Shown: one piece after another, positions 16,172 to 24,097 of the stretch
How positions within the stretch are numbered: the first letter of the stretch is position 1
Layout of the letters: every line of letters begins with the position of its first letter
Assembly (NCBI RefSeq): GCF_030863805.1
Contig: NZ_CP132957.1
Coordinates: 1,240,001-1,304,000, forward strand
Direction: 5' to 3'
DNA from: Kineothrix sp. MB12-C1
Lineage (GTDB): Bacteria; Bacillota; Clostridia; Lachnospirales; Lachnospiraceae
Length of the DNA stretch: 64,000 nucleotides
Notes under the pieces: model-generated
Told to the model about the DNA's origin: nothing
Databases searched by the model: none
Seen by the model: only the letters and a program-made list of their open reading frames with translations
Program-made: the position numbers and the translations under genes

Positions 16172-16929
16172 TCATTTATTTCTCTTTAAATAAATTTCTT
16201 CTCCTATTACAATACCTTTGGAATTAGCCCCATGACCGATTTCATTCGTTTTAGCAATCGGTAGGTCTGTTCCTACATATTGCCTTACTAAATCTATTAT
16301 CATCTGAGAACCACTTTCTTCTTCCATCTTAGAAAAGGTCCCTAAAAGAATTCCGTTAATTCTATCAAATACATCAATTTGCTTTAATTGGTTTAAATAT
16401 GTAACCATTTGCGGAATAGCTCCACCTAGCGCCTCCAGTAATAAAACCTTTCCATTCATATCAGGCCAAAACTGCGTACCGGCAAGCTTTAGCAGACATC
16501 TTATATTACCCCCGACTACAACTCCCTTTACTTCTTCCTTCTGCACAAGTTCATAGTTAAAGGAAAATAAATCCATTCGATCGTTAAGTATAGTATTTGT
16601 AAAGTTGGCTAGTTGATTTTCGGCATCTGCACTAATTATATTTCTCACCTGATATAATACAGATTTCTTACCGGTTTTAGCAAAAATCGCATTGATAACA
16701 GTCGTTAAATCACTATATCCCCAAAAACTCTTTTTACATTTTGCAATCGTTTGAAAATTCAAGAATGGAAGAATCTCATTTGCAATATCTCCACCGGAAA
16801 TATCAAAAATTGCTTTTATCTCATCATCTTTATAAAAGTTCATCAAGCTTTCAGCCCTCTCTTGCCCTGAGCCACTGAAAACAGAGTTATTCTCATAAAT
16901 ATAATCGCTACTTTATCTTCCTTTTCCAT
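16172..16929 (-). pseudogene. LD-carboxypeptidase (peptidase S66) pseudogene, internal deletion with frameshift
   Basis: The main open frame (from 16846, 224 aa) is the C-terminal three quarters of an S66 LD-carboxypeptidase/MccF-like protein: ISGGDIANEILPFLNF, the nucleophile motif GYSDLTTV, LLLEALGG with the glutamate, and the histidine in GHGANSKG. Upstream, an ATG at 16929 with an AAGGA site starts MEKEDKVAII, the expected N-terminus, but that frame stops at 16848. The correct continuation (SDYIYENNSVFSGSGQERAE, then SLMNFYKDDE) lies in the next frame. About 40 residues and one frame step are therefore missing between them. The catalytic residues survive, but a full-length protein cannot be made without reinitiation. 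Active relatives cleave L,D-peptide bonds in peptidoglycan or detoxify peptide-nucleotides. Confidence 0.8.
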
Positions 16930-17071
16930 ATAAAGTCAATTCCTTTCATTTACAATTATAATATATTTCAAGTGATTTGAATTGCTTTCTCACAAGTATT
17001 TTCATTTTTGTAATTTCCTTCGTTACCATAACCTTGCCTTCTGTTATTCTACTACAAAATATAAACAAAAA

Positions 17072-17113
17072 ACAGGTTAGAAAGTCTGTAAATATAGGAC
17101 TCTTCTAACCTGT
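17072..17113 (-). terminator. Terminator of the chemoreceptor gene
   Basis: Minus-strand ACAGGTTAGAA/TTCTAACCTGT with an inner GAGTCC/GACT pairing, followed by TTTTTTG. It lies about 90 nt after the MCP stop. The 16930-17060 gap otherwise shows nothing recognisable. Confidence 0.8.
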
Positions 17114-17199
17114 AATAACAACAAATAAATATTACCCGGAAAGTTATGCTACGGCTCACAAAAACCAGACCGCACATCTTCATAGAAATATAATTACTA

Positions 17200-19203
17200 T
17201 TATATTTTAAATTTCTCAATTTCCTGATTAAGCTGGCTGGAAATCTGATTTAAATCTTGTGCTGCTTTTGCAACCTCTTCCACTGCATATGCCTGCTGGT
17301 CCATGGTAGCTGTAACCTCTTCGGAAGCAGCGGCAGTTTCCTCAGAAACAGCAGAAATACTTTCAATGCTTTCCAAGATATGCTCTTTATCTTCATTAAC
17401 TTTAAGAACAGAATCACTGATTTGGCTAATATTTTCCGAAATAATATCATAAGAACTTTTTATCACTTCAAAAGAATCCACTACCTGAAGAACTGCTTCA
17501 CTTTGTTTCTGAGAAATCGTCTTTAAGGAACTCATACGCTCTACCGAATTAGCGCTGTCACTTTGAATATTAATAACGATATCCCTCACTTCATTCGTTG
17601 AAGCGGCTGACTGTTCGGCAAGCTTTCTGATTTCTTCTGCTACCACCGAGAAACCTCTTCCATGCTCCCCTGCTCTTGCAGCTTCGATAGAAGCATTCAA
17701 AGCTAGCAGATTGGTCTGTTCTGAAATATTAGAAATACTATCCAATATAACGCCAATTTCAATCGTACGGTCATTTAATTGGCGAATCACCTCTTCTATA
17801 CTATTATTTGCCGTCATAGACTCTGCGTTTCTATTCTGCAATGTGTTAATAGACTCAATGCCATCCGAGTAAGCAGATGCTGTTTCCTTGGCCGATTGTA
17901 CCATATGGTTTGTATAATCATTCAATTCATTCAATCTTTCGGATAAAGACATTCCAATATTCACGCTTTTTTCGGCATCCTGTGCCTGATCTTGTGCACC
18001 TACCGCAATATCTTCCACCGTCTTCGTAATCTCATCAAAGGAAGCACTCACTTCTTCACTGGTAGCTGCTAAGCTATGAGCAGAAGTCGTTAAAAGTGAA
18101 GATGCATTAAGAATATTACCAACTAATTTACTTAAATCCAAAAGGGTTTCATCAAAGTAAGCACTCAATACACCAATTTCATCCTTTGATTTTACTTTGG
18201 ACAAAAATCCTAATTCACCGGTTCTCGCTCTTTGCATAGACTCAATCAATTTTTTAATATTCCGATTGAACCTTTTGGTGAATAGTAAAACAAGTACAGA
18301 CCCGGCAGCAATTGCAATCGCGGATGCAACAACTAAAAGTATGATGATTCTATTACTCTCCGCTTGAATTTCATCCAAATAGAACGTGGATACAACAGAC
18401 CAATCAATATTGTTCATATAATAAACAGATCCGTATTTGGTCTTAGTAACACCGTTTTCTTCATATGTATAGACTAAATCTTCCTGCTTATTTGCTATCG
18501 TATCTTTGATCGCCTGTGTTACCAGCTCTGTGCCGACTTTGCTTTCATCTGCATGCGTCATAATAATGTTATTTTTATCAATAACCATAGGATATCCTTT
18601 TTCCCCAATTTTGATATCCTTAGTCTGAGCATTCATCACTTTCAAATTAATATCTGCAGCAATAACACCTATAAATTGATTCGAAGCATTGTATACCGGA
18701 TGAACCGCTGTAACTACCATTTCATTTATTGTCGTATCGAAATAAGGATCAATCCATACAAAATCACCTGCATTTTTTGCTGCGATATACCACTCTTTAT
18801 CCCTGGGATCAACATCGCCCAAATCATCTCTCGCAGGCCTCATAAGAACACGGCCGTCCTCCAACGCTGCATAAATAGCTGTGATATTCGGGTTTGCTTC
18901 TACATAGCTTTCCAGTACCTGTAATAAAACATCTTCTTGTGAGCTATTATCCATAACTTTTTTTAGTGCATTTTGTCCAGCCAATGAGCGAATCACAACC
19001 TCATAGCCGGATAAATAGTTCTCGATGGAGAAACCGATCTGTTTGTTTAGATTCTTTACCGATTCCTTTTCTGTCTTTGAAAATGTGTCAGAAACTCTGA
19101 ATGCAATTAAGCTCCCCACAACAACTTGCGTAATTACCATGGCTGCAATAAAAATGGTGAGAATAAATTGCCCCAAACTCCTTTTCGCTTTAATTGTTTC
19201 CAT
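17200..19203 (-). CDS. Methyl-accepting chemotaxis protein with dCache sensor
   Basis: A 667-aa transmembrane chemoreceptor. Residues about 12-32 form TM1. An extracellular double-Cache domain follows to about 280 ([30 protein letters not shown]), then TM2 ([20 protein letters not shown]), a HAMP linker and a long cytoplasmic signalling coiled coil with the hairpin tip [20 protein letters not shown], which contacts CheA/CheW. The PYFD and ADI residues resemble the amino-acid-binding dCache pattern, but Lys replaces the usual Arg two residues before the conserved Trp, so the ligand is uncertain. An AGGAGG-rich leader precedes the ATG. It is monocistronic between its own promoter and terminator. 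Confidence 0.93.
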   Translation of the reverse strand: METIKAKRSLGQFILTIFIAAMVITQVVVGSLIAFRVSDTFSKTEKESVKNLNKQIGFSIENYLSGYEVVIRSLAGQNALKKVMDNSSQEDVLLQVLESYVEANPNITAIYAALEDGRVLMRPARDDLGDVDPRDKEWYIAAKNAGDFVWIDPYFDTTINEMVVTAVHPVYNASNQFIGVIAADINLKVMNAQTKDIKIGEKGYPMVIDKNNIIMTHADESKVGTELVTQAIKDTIANKQEDLVYTYEENGVTKTKYGSVYYMNNIDWSVVSTFYLDEIQAESNRIIILLVVASAIAIAAGSVLVLLFTKRFNRNIKKLIESMQRARTGELGFLSKVKSKDEIGVLSAYFDETLLDLSKLVGNILNASSLLTTSAHSLAATSEEVSASFDEITKTVEDIAVGAQDQAQDAEKSVNIGMSLSERLNELNDYTNHMVQSAKETASAYSDGIESINTLQNRNAESMTANNSIEEVIRQLNDRTIEIGVILDSISNISEQTNLLALNASIEAARAGEHGRGFSVVAEEIRKLAEQSAASTNEVRDIVINIQSDSANSVERMSSLKTISQKQSEAVLQVVDSFEVIKSSYDIISENISQISDSVLKVNEDKEHILESIESISAVSEETAAASEEVTATMDQQAYAVEEVAKAAQDLNQISSQLNQEIEKFKI

Positions 19204-19274
19204 ATGTACCCCTCCCTACTTCCTCCTGTGTATAAAATATAATTGTAAATGCATAAAAATTATATGTTGATAGT

Positions 19275-19303
19275 ATTATAGTGCTTTTCTATTACATACA
19301 CAA
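19275..19303 (-). promoter_or_regulatory. Promoter of the chemoreceptor gene
   Basis: Minus strand TTGTGT and TATAAT with a 17-nt spacer, about 70 nt upstream of the MCP start. No flagellar sigma-28-type sequence was recognised. Confidence 0.6.
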
Positions 19304-19412
19304 GCGAAATTGTGCCTAAAGATACATATTTTGCGATATATTTACACATTATCTGTTTATGCCGCTATTTGTCTGATAATCTAAGGGTATATTCACACTA
19401 TTTTCAATCTAT

Positions 19413-20906
19413 TTAATAGTCTGACTTTTTTATAATTCTCCATGCAGCAAATTTCCCCATTGCAGCTGCTACCGGAAGTCCTCCGGGTCCCATGAGCCAT
19501 TGACTCGCAAGCAAAACATTATCTATTCCATTAATAATTCCTGGTGTTGTAATACTCTTTGCAGCTTTAGTTGTCACAAAGCTCATATAAGCTCCTTTAT
19601 ATGAATTACAATAGCGAACATATGTCATTGGTGTCCACACATCAAGTACATGTATTTTCCCCTTTAAAAAAGGATATTCTACAATTATTCTTTCCATAGC
19701 TTGTTGTGCAATTTCTTTTTTCTTCCGCTCATACAATTCTTTATTTGAATAAAGCTTCTCCCAATACTTATAATCTACTTCTGACTGAACAAAATTAGAT
19801 TGAATGATCATTTTACCTTCCGGTGCAAAATCCGGTTCATAGTCATAGGAATAAATACTCATAGTTCTCACTGAATGATTACCTACTTCAATCTCATCAC
19901 ATGAAAAAAATCTTGTTCCGGTCAGCTCCGAAAACACTCCATTAACGGCATACGCAATTTGAAATCCACTGCTTACCGGATATTTTCTTCGCTCTCCATA
20001 TTGCTTCTTTAAACGTTTGGGCACATATGCGCCAGGTAATAGTTTCCGAAATGTATAGTCGGTATCGCAAGAACATACTATATAATCGGCATTGACTTTT
20101 CTTCCATCCTGTAGCAAAATCCCTTCTGCTTTTTTTCCATTCAACAGAATACGTTCTACAGCTGCATTCGTATGTAATACTCCACCGCTTACTTTATACT
20201 TATTAGCAATGCGCATCGCCATTTCAAGCGATCCACCCTTGGGAATATCTCCATTCCCACCAATCACCGTCGCATAAGAAACAAGGAACGCAAATGCCAG
20301 ATATCCCGGCGGCATATAATCCATAATAGATCGTTGAATTAATGGATGCTTAAAACGAAAAGCAAGCTCCTTGATATCAATAGCTCCGTACTCTTTCATT
20401 ACTTTTCCCATTGCCTTCATGGACATTCCAAGCTTTATAAATTCTAACAAATTCATGGAATCAAAAGGTTTCTCTACCGGAATCTCCAAACTCTCAGCAA
20501 GTTTCACATGATCTATCAACTTATGAATTTCTTTTTCATCTTGCGGAGAAAGTTCTAACATTTCCTTTCTTGTCCTATCTGCATCTCTCCAATAAGTAAG
20601 CGTCTGCCCATTCAATTTAGATGAAAAAAACATTTCTTTTTGATGTACCTCTATATTATCACCTAGTGCTCCAATTTCCTTCCATAATTCGTGAAGATCA
20701 CTCCCCTCTTTAGTTCCTGTTAACCAGTGAATACAATTGTCAATAACATAGCCTTCTCTTTTCCATCCCGTACATTGTCCGCCTACTACTGCATTCTTTT
20801 CAAAAATTTCCGTCTGATATCCTTCTTTTTGCAACATTACTCCTGCTGTCATCCCCGCAATTCCGCCACCTATTATTACAACTTTTTTCATCATAATCCC
20901 CATCAT
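19413..20906 (-). CDS. NAD(P)/FAD-dependent oxidoreductase (CrtI/phytoene desaturase-related)
   Basis: 497 aa of the COG1233-type amine-oxidase-fold group. The N-terminal FAD-binding VVIIGGGIAGMTAGVML and VVGGQCTGWKREGYVIDNC segment and the C-terminal GPGGLPVAAAMGKFAAWRI are clear. These proteins include carotenoid desaturases/isomerases and retinol-saturase-like enzymes, but many gut clostridial members have no known substrate; no carotenoid genes are nearby. The start overlaps the TetR gene's stop in an ATGA arrangement; in-frame ATGs at 20894 and 20891 are alternatives because no strong SD is visible. Probable control by the adjacent TetR protein. Confidence 0.85.
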   Translation of the reverse strand: MMGIMMKKVVIIGGGIAGMTAGVMLQKEGYQTEIFEKNAVVGGQCTGWKREGYVIDNCIHWLTGTKEGSDLHELWKEIGALGDNIEVHQKEMFFSSKLNGQTLTYWRDADRTRKEMLELSPQDEKEIHKLIDHVKLAESLEIPVEKPFDSMNLLEFIKLGMSMKAMGKVMKEYGAIDIKELAFRFKHPLIQRSIMDYMPPGYLAFAFLVSYATVIGGNGDIPKGGSLEMAMRIANKYKVSGGVLHTNAAVERILLNGKKAEGILLQDGRKVNADYIVCSCDTDYTFRKLLPGAYVPKRLKKQYGERRKYPVSSGFQIAYAVNGVFSELTGTRFFSCDEIEVGNHSVRTMSIYSYDYEPDFAPEGKMIIQSNFVQSEVDYKYWEKLYSNKELYERKKKEIAQQAMERIIVEYPFLKGKIHVLDVWTPMTYVRYCNSYKGAYMSFVTTKAAKSITTPGIINGIDNVLLASQWLMGPGGLPVAAAMGKFAAWRIIKKSDY

Positions 20907-21478
20907 CTCTTTCTTACTATATCAACAATCCACTCTGCATCAGGCAACTCAATCTCCTGATTAACTGCATACCTCTCAACAATCCCTTGAAGACTACACC
21001 AAAATGCATTAGAAAGTACTCTGGGATCGCCTTCTCTTATCGTTCCTTCCTTCTGCCCCCACTCAATAATAGAGACAAACTGTTCAATCGTTTCTACTTT
21101 CATCGCTATTTCTCTGATATGCATTGGTGTACCTTCATTTCTTTGTGCTTCTGCCATAAGAACAAATAGTTTTGCCATTACAGGGTTTTGTTTCATATAC
21201 TCGAATAACTGTGCCGTAAATTGTGAGAAAAAATCAATTGCATGATCACACTTCTGTTCTTTAGGATAGTTCGTTCCTTCCAACCCAATCCGAACCAGTT
21301 CCTCATACAATTTTTCTTTTGATTCAAAATAATGGAACAGTAACCCTGTACTCATATTTGCCCGTTTTGCAATATCTGACACTTTTGTTAAAGCATAGCC
21401 CTTACTCACAAATAATTCTAACGCCGCATAAATTATTTCTTGCCTTCGCCTCTCTTTTTGTTCTTTCCTAGTCTCCAT
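20903..21478 (-). CDS. TetR/AcrR-family transcriptional regulator
   Basis: 191 aa. The N-terminal helix-turn-helix is EIIYAALELFVSKGYALTKV followed by MSTGLLFHYFESKEKLYEEL, the standard TetR DNA-binding domain. The rest is a helical ligand/dimer domain with no recognisable ligand signature. A GGAGAG site precedes the ATG. It is translationally coupled to the FAD oxidoreductase, so it probably represses that operon in response to a small molecule. A palindrome 47 bp upstream is the best operator candidate. Confidence 0.92.
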   Translation of the reverse strand: METRKEQKERRRQEIIYAALELFVSKGYALTKVSDIAKRANMSTGLLFHYFESKEKLYEELVRIGLEGTNYPKEQKCDHAIDFFSQFTAQLFEYMKQNPVMAKLFVLMAEAQRNEGTPMHIREIAMKVETIEQFVSIIEWGQKEGTIREGDPRVLSNAFWCSLQGIVERYAVNQEIELPDAEWIVDIVRKR

Positions 21479-21525
21479 TTTATCTCTCCATTATTACTGT
21501 ATGTATTTCTATTAAATATCAATTC

Positions 21526-21543
21526 ATTGAATCTATATTCAAT
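21526..21543. promoter_or_regulatory. Candidate TetR operator upstream of the regulator gene
   Basis: ATTGAAT-CTAT-ATTCAAT is a perfect 7-bp inverted repeat 47 bp before the TetR start codon, adjoining a second small dyad (ATTCA-T-TGAAT). Size and position suit TetR autorepression. Confidence 0.45.
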
Positions 21544-21735
21544 AATATTACAATAAATTATTGCTGTAAATATAAATAATTTTCATTTAAGAACAGCCTT
21601 GTAGTTTACAAATAATGTGAGGCGGTCTTATCTATTTTCACGAATATAAGTCTTTCCTCTTCTATGCCATTTTCCAGTTTGAAAGAATTCATCCGATAAT
21701 AGTAACACTCATCTTTATTTCCATTGTATTTTCCA
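21544..21735. other. AT-rich gap with nothing recognised
   Basis: No open frame with a ribosome site, no RNA gene and no clear repeat was found between the TetR operator and the first antitoxin-like promoter. Confidence 0.5.
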
Positions 21736-21764
21736 TTGAACTCTCTGAACGCTTATGCTATATT
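21736..21764 (+). promoter_or_regulatory. Promoter of antitoxin-like RNA, copy 1
   Basis: TTGAAC and TATATT with a 17-nt spacer on the plus strand. It has the same architecture as the copy-2 promoter at 22052-22080, which strengthens both calls. Confidence 0.55.
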
Positions 21765-21770
21765 TTAGAT

Positions 21771-21865
21771 ATTAAAGGAGCAATCTCCCATAAGGTGGTT
21801 TGACCGATTATATGAGTAGAACTACCACCCTAAACCTTCCAAAGTATCAGGGTGGTGGTTCTATA
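21771..21865 (+). ncRNA. Type I antitoxin-like RNA, copy 1
   Basis: A plus-strand RNA of about 95 nt is predicted from the promoter to a terminator hairpin (AACTACCACCCT/AGGGTGGTGGTT, then CTATAT). Its 5' block (AAAGGAGCAA, then a CCCA..AAGG..GGTTTGACC pattern) is shared with copy 2. It converges on a decayed toxin reading frame, so it may be an orphan antitoxin. Confidence 0.5.
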
Positions 21866-21868
21866 TAG

Positions 21869-21928
21869 CTACTTACAAAACGTAAAAACGAATGTAAGTA
21901 ATGTTAAAAGGAATATACCGAAAGCCAT
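21869..21928 (-). pseudogene. Truncated holin-like toxin peptide, copy 1
   Basis: The minus-strand frame MAFGIFLLTLLTFVFTFCK followed by TAG matches the C-terminal 19 residues of the intact toxin at 22184-22273 with three changes. Upstream the frame continues only to SYRRDI before a TAA stop, so the hydrophilic N-terminus is lost, and no good ribosome site precedes the remaining ATG. Interpreted as a decayed duplicate of the neighbouring toxin. Confidence 0.6.
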
Positions 21929-22051
21929 TATATCTCTTCGGTAACTTTAAGTCCTGATTCTATGGCATTTTAGGACCTTTTGTCAGTTACTTGTTAGTTA
22001 CCCATAGATTACTCCGGTAATCCCCCATACTACCTATTACTCAAATTTCTG

Positions 22052-22080
22052 TTGAATTAAATAAATTCTTATGATATATT
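22052..22080 (+). promoter_or_regulatory. Promoter of antitoxin RNA, copy 2
   Basis: TTGAAT and TATATT with a 17-nt spacer on the plus strand, giving a start near 22087 just before the conserved AAAAGGAGCAACCGCCC block. Confidence 0.6.
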
Positions 22081-22086
22081 ATAGAT

Positions 22087-22175
22087 AGAAAAGGAGCAAC
22101 CGCCCACAAGGGGTTGACCCATAAGTTTGGTTAAAGAACCGCCCTTACTCGCCAAAGTACAAGGGCGGTTTTGCT
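22087..22175 (+). ncRNA. Type I antitoxin RNA, copy 2
   Basis: A short plus-strand RNA is predicted to end at the hairpin AACCGCCCTT/AAGGGCGGTT (22137-22170) followed by TTGCT. The hairpin is symmetrical and could also end the opposing toxin mRNA. The two transcripts would then overlap in their 3' parts, the layout of Bacillus txpA/ratA and bsrG/SR4 modules. The antitoxin role is inferred from arrangement; no RNA evidence is available here. Confidence 0.6.
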
Positions 22176-22183
22176 ATGTAGAA

Positions 22184-22273
22184 CTACTTACAAAACGTAA
22201 AAACGAATGTAAGTAATGCCAAAAGGAATAGACCAAAGGTCATTATATCCTTAAAATCAAAATGACTTTTCAT
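22184..22273 (-). CDS. Small holin-like toxin peptide of a type I toxin-antitoxin module
   Basis: A 29-aa peptide read directly from the sequence: MKSHFDFKDIMTFG, then LFLLALLTFVFTFCK and TAG. A short polar N-terminus precedes one hydrophobic membrane-spanning stretch and a C-terminal Cys-Lys, the pattern of putative holin-like toxins in Firmicutes that depolarise or disturb the membrane. A GGGGGTG ribosome site lies 6-7 nt before the ATG at 22273; an ATG at 22279 is too close to it. A small hairpin (22286-22300) abuts the site. It is convergent with the predicted antitoxin RNA. A second, truncated copy lies 350 bp away. Confidence 0.72.
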   Translation of the reverse strand: MKSHFDFKDIMTFGLFLLALLTFVFTFCK

Positions 22274-22339
22274 AAGCATCACCCCCATTCTTTTAGAATG
22301 AGGTCAACACACCCTGCAACACGATTGTTCCATGCTAAA

Positions 22340-22368
22340 ATTCTAACATACTCTCTCATCGATAGCAA
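22340..22368 (-). promoter_or_regulatory. Possible toxin promoter
   Basis: Minus strand TTGCTA and TAGAAT with a 17-nt spacer, about 67 nt upstream of the toxin start. Boxes are only partly consensus. Confidence 0.35.
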
Positions 22369-22400
22369 TTGACGTAATTGCAAAATCTATGATATCCAAT

Positions 22401-22458
22401 GTTATCTGCGAACGCAAGAAGGAACCTCGATTCCGCCTTGCTTCATCTCTTTGATAAC
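22401..22458. repeat. Structured repeat, short copy (internal deletion)
   Basis: Begins GTTATCTGCGAACGCAAGAA and ends GATAAC. Its first 49 nt match element A at 22464 with only a few changes, after which the rest is missing, so it looks like an internally deleted copy. Separated from element A by five bases. Confidence 0.65.
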
Positions 22459-22463
22459 TTTCC

Positions 22464-22609
22464 GTTATCTGCGAACGCAGGAAGGAACCTCGATTCCGCT
22501 TCGCTTCATCTCGGTCATTCTTGCGTTCCAATGAACCAGCCACATATAAAAAAGCCCCATGAATGCAAGCATTCCGGGGCTTTGTATATGCGTCTGATTC
22601 GCAGATAAC
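22464..22609. repeat. Multi-hairpin repeat element A
   Basis: 146 bp with perfect 12-bp terminal inverted repeats GTTATCTGCGAA/TTCGCAGATAAC. Inside are a second helix (GAACGCAGGAA/TTCTTGCGTTC) and a GC-rich hairpin AAGCCCC..GGGGCTT capped by GAATGC-AA-GCATTC. Element B keeps the same folds with paired base changes. Confidence 0.75.
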
Positions 22610-22633
22610 TGCTTATCTCTTTGAAAACTTATG

Positions 22634-22781
22634 GGATTATCTGCGGATGCAGAACAACCTCGAATTTGCTTTGCAAATCCTCGGTCATTTCTGCATTCCT
22701 ATGGACAAAAGCGCATATAAAAAAGCCCTTGAATGCAAGCATTCCGGGCTTTCTGATATGCGTTTTGTCCGCAGATAATCC
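22634..22781. repeat. Multi-hairpin repeat element B
   Basis: 148 bp with perfect 14-bp terminal inverted repeats GGATTATCTGCGGA/TCCGCAGATAATCC, a helix ATGCAGAA/TTCTGCAT, a small ATTTGC-TTT-GCAAAT hairpin, a near-perfect 15-bp pairing of GGACAAAAGCGCATAT with ATATGCGTTTTGTCC, and the AAAGCCC/GGGCTTT core. Its last base is the first plus-strand base of the rpsI stop triplet. Confidence 0.75.
22722..22752 (-). terminator. Terminator-like core of element B, downstream of rpsI
   Basis: The minus strand reads AAAGCCC, GAATGCTTGCATTC, GGGCTTTTTT: a strong hairpin with a T run 29 nt after the rpsI stop. The same core occurs in element A, giving two terminators in series for the rplM-rpsI operon. 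Confidence 0.65.
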
Positions 22782-23176
22782 TAACGTTTTGAAAACTGGG
22801 GTGCGCGTCTTGCGGCTTTGAGACCGTATTTCTTTCTTTCCTTCATACGAGGATCTCTTGTTAAATATCCTGCTTTTTTAAGTACCGGTCTGAAATCAGC
22901 ATCAGCCTGAAGTAATGCTCTTGCAATACCATGTCTGATAGCGCCTGCCTGGCCTGTATATCCGCCACCGCGTACAGTAATCTTTACATCGAATTTGTCC
23001 AATGTATCTGTAGCAGTAAGGGGCTGACGAACGATAACTTTTAATGTCTCTAATCCAAAGTAATCATCGATCTCTCTTTTATTTATAACGATATTACCTT
23101 TGCCGGGTACTAAATATACTCTTGCAATCGATTTCTTTCTTCTGCCTGTTCCATAGCAATTTGCTGTCTTAGCCAT
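22781..23176 (-). CDS. rpsI: 30S ribosomal protein S9
   Basis: 131 aa, full length. The N-terminal [18 protein letters not shown], the central [20 protein letters not shown] and the basic C-terminal tail ending SKR, which reaches the P-site tRNA, are all typical. It follows rplM by 28 nt, the conserved L13-S9 pair, and its stop touches structured repeat element B, which seems to act as terminator. Confidence 0.98.
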   Translation of the reverse strand: MAKTANCYGTGRRKKSIARVYLVPGKGNIVINKREIDDYFGLETLKVIVRQPLTATDTLDKFDVKITVRGGGYTGQAGAIRHGIARALLQADADFRPVLKKAGYLTRDPRMKERKKYGLKAARRAPQFSKR

Positions 23177-23204
23177 TTTAATTTTCTCCTTTCAGTCCTC
23201 TTAA

Positions 23205-23633
23205 TTAAAATGTTAATACTTCAGGTTTCTGAGCGATGTGTTTGTGCTCTGCGCCTGCGTATACATGAAGTTTTTTGTACATTTCTCTTCCTAAAGGTCC
23301 CTTCGGAAGCATGCCTTTCACAGCAAGTTCTATAACTTTTTCAGGCTTTTTAGCCATCATTTCCTTTAATGTAGTCTCTTTCATACCGCCTACATAATCA
23401 GAGTGGTGATAGTAAATCTTCTGATCCATTTTCTTGCCGGTTACTTTAATCTTTTCTGCATTAATTACAACTACATAATCACCTGTATCAATATGAGGTG
23501 TAAAAATCGCTTTATTCTTGCCTCTTAATACTTTAGCAACTTCAGATGCCAAACGTCCGAGTGTCATATCAGTAGCGTCAACTACATACCATTTTCTCTC
23601 GATAGTAGCCGGACTAGCCATAAAAGTTTTCAT
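23205..23633 (-). CDS. rplM: 50S ribosomal protein L13
   Basis: 142 aa, normal length. Recognised by [20 protein letters not shown] near the N-terminus, [16 protein letters not shown], and [20 protein letters not shown]. It is an early-assembly protein of the large subunit. It is first gene of the rplM-rpsI operon, preceded by a roughly 230-nt untranslated leader and a consensus promoter, so autogenous control through the leader is likely. Confidence 0.98.
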   Translation of the reverse strand: MKTFMASPATIERKWYVVDATDMTLGRLASEVAKVLRGKNKAIFTPHIDTGDYVVVINAEKIKVTGKKMDQKIYYHHSDYVGGMKETTLKEMMAKKPEKVIELAVKGMLPKGPLGREMYKKLHVYAGAEHKHIAQKPEVLTF

Positions 23634-23863
23634 TATGTTACCTCCAACCTTAATTCAATTTTCTCCGTTTGATTTCGCTAATCAAACAATGTTTTCCTAG
23701 TTTCTGTCAATAACCTCACTCAGATGCGGATGTCCGGCCACATCTTAAGCTGCTCACTGACATGCTTTCTTTTCATAGGAAACATGCTTTGCTGCTTCCC
23801 TCATCAATATATTTATAATGCACTACCGGGGCTTTGGTATTACATTATGAACCATTGTCACAT
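23634..23863 (-). promoter_or_regulatory. Long 5' leader of rplM, candidate L13 autoregulatory RNA
   Basis: About 230 nt lie between the predicted transcription start and the rplM ribosome site. Hairpins are visible, for example GATGT-GGCCGG-ACATC with a neighbouring AGATG/CATCT pairing (near 23728-23751). Firmicute rplM genes often carry an L13-binding leader; a covariance-model match could not be tested here. Confidence 0.5.
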
Positions 23864-23869
23864 TGAATT

Positions 23870-23898
23870 ATTATATTATACGCTTCCGCGTGTGTCAA
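23870..23898 (-). promoter_or_regulatory. Consensus promoter of rplM-rpsI
   Basis: Minus strand TTGACA, 17-nt spacer, TATAAT: both boxes match the sigma-A consensus exactly. Transcription would begin near 23863. Confidence 0.88.
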
Positions 23899-23918
23899 CC
23901 TTAATTTTAACAAATTTT

Positions 23919-23950
23919 GTGACTGTTCAGTACCCCACCTTCACAGTTAC
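23919..23950. repeat. Dispersed short repeat, copy 2
   Basis: GTGACTGTTCAGTACC followed by a 5-nt extra CCACC-type insert and TTCACAGTTAC. Same family as 7484-7510. It lies between truA and the rplM promoter. Confidence 0.65.
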
Positions 23951-23952
23951 AT

Positions 23953-23994
23953 GTGAAAATCTATTAAAATCACTTTCGGTGATGGGATTTTCAC
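23953..23994. repeat. Palindrome GTGAAAATC...GATTTTCAC between truA and rplM
   Basis: 9-bp perfect arms enclose a second hairpin ATCAC/GTGAT. It directly follows the dispersed repeat copy 2. A further hairpin GCGCA-GAGTAAA-TGCGC lies at about 24020-24037. The rest of the gap to the truA stop at 24098 shows nothing else. Confidence 0.6.
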
Positions 23995-24097
23995 TTACTA
24001 TTCCACATATTCTTACGGTCAGCGCAGAGTAAATGCGCAGATCTGTTGAATAGTTATTAATTTTTTCTTGTTTTCTGCTGTTTTTAAGTTTATCCCC

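Noticed and set aside
22343-22543. Minus-strand frame encoding two near-identical peptide repeats (NRGSFLRSQIT)
   Set aside because: The repeat arises because the frame runs through the structured repeat copies at 22401-22609. No ribosome site and no protein family fit it.
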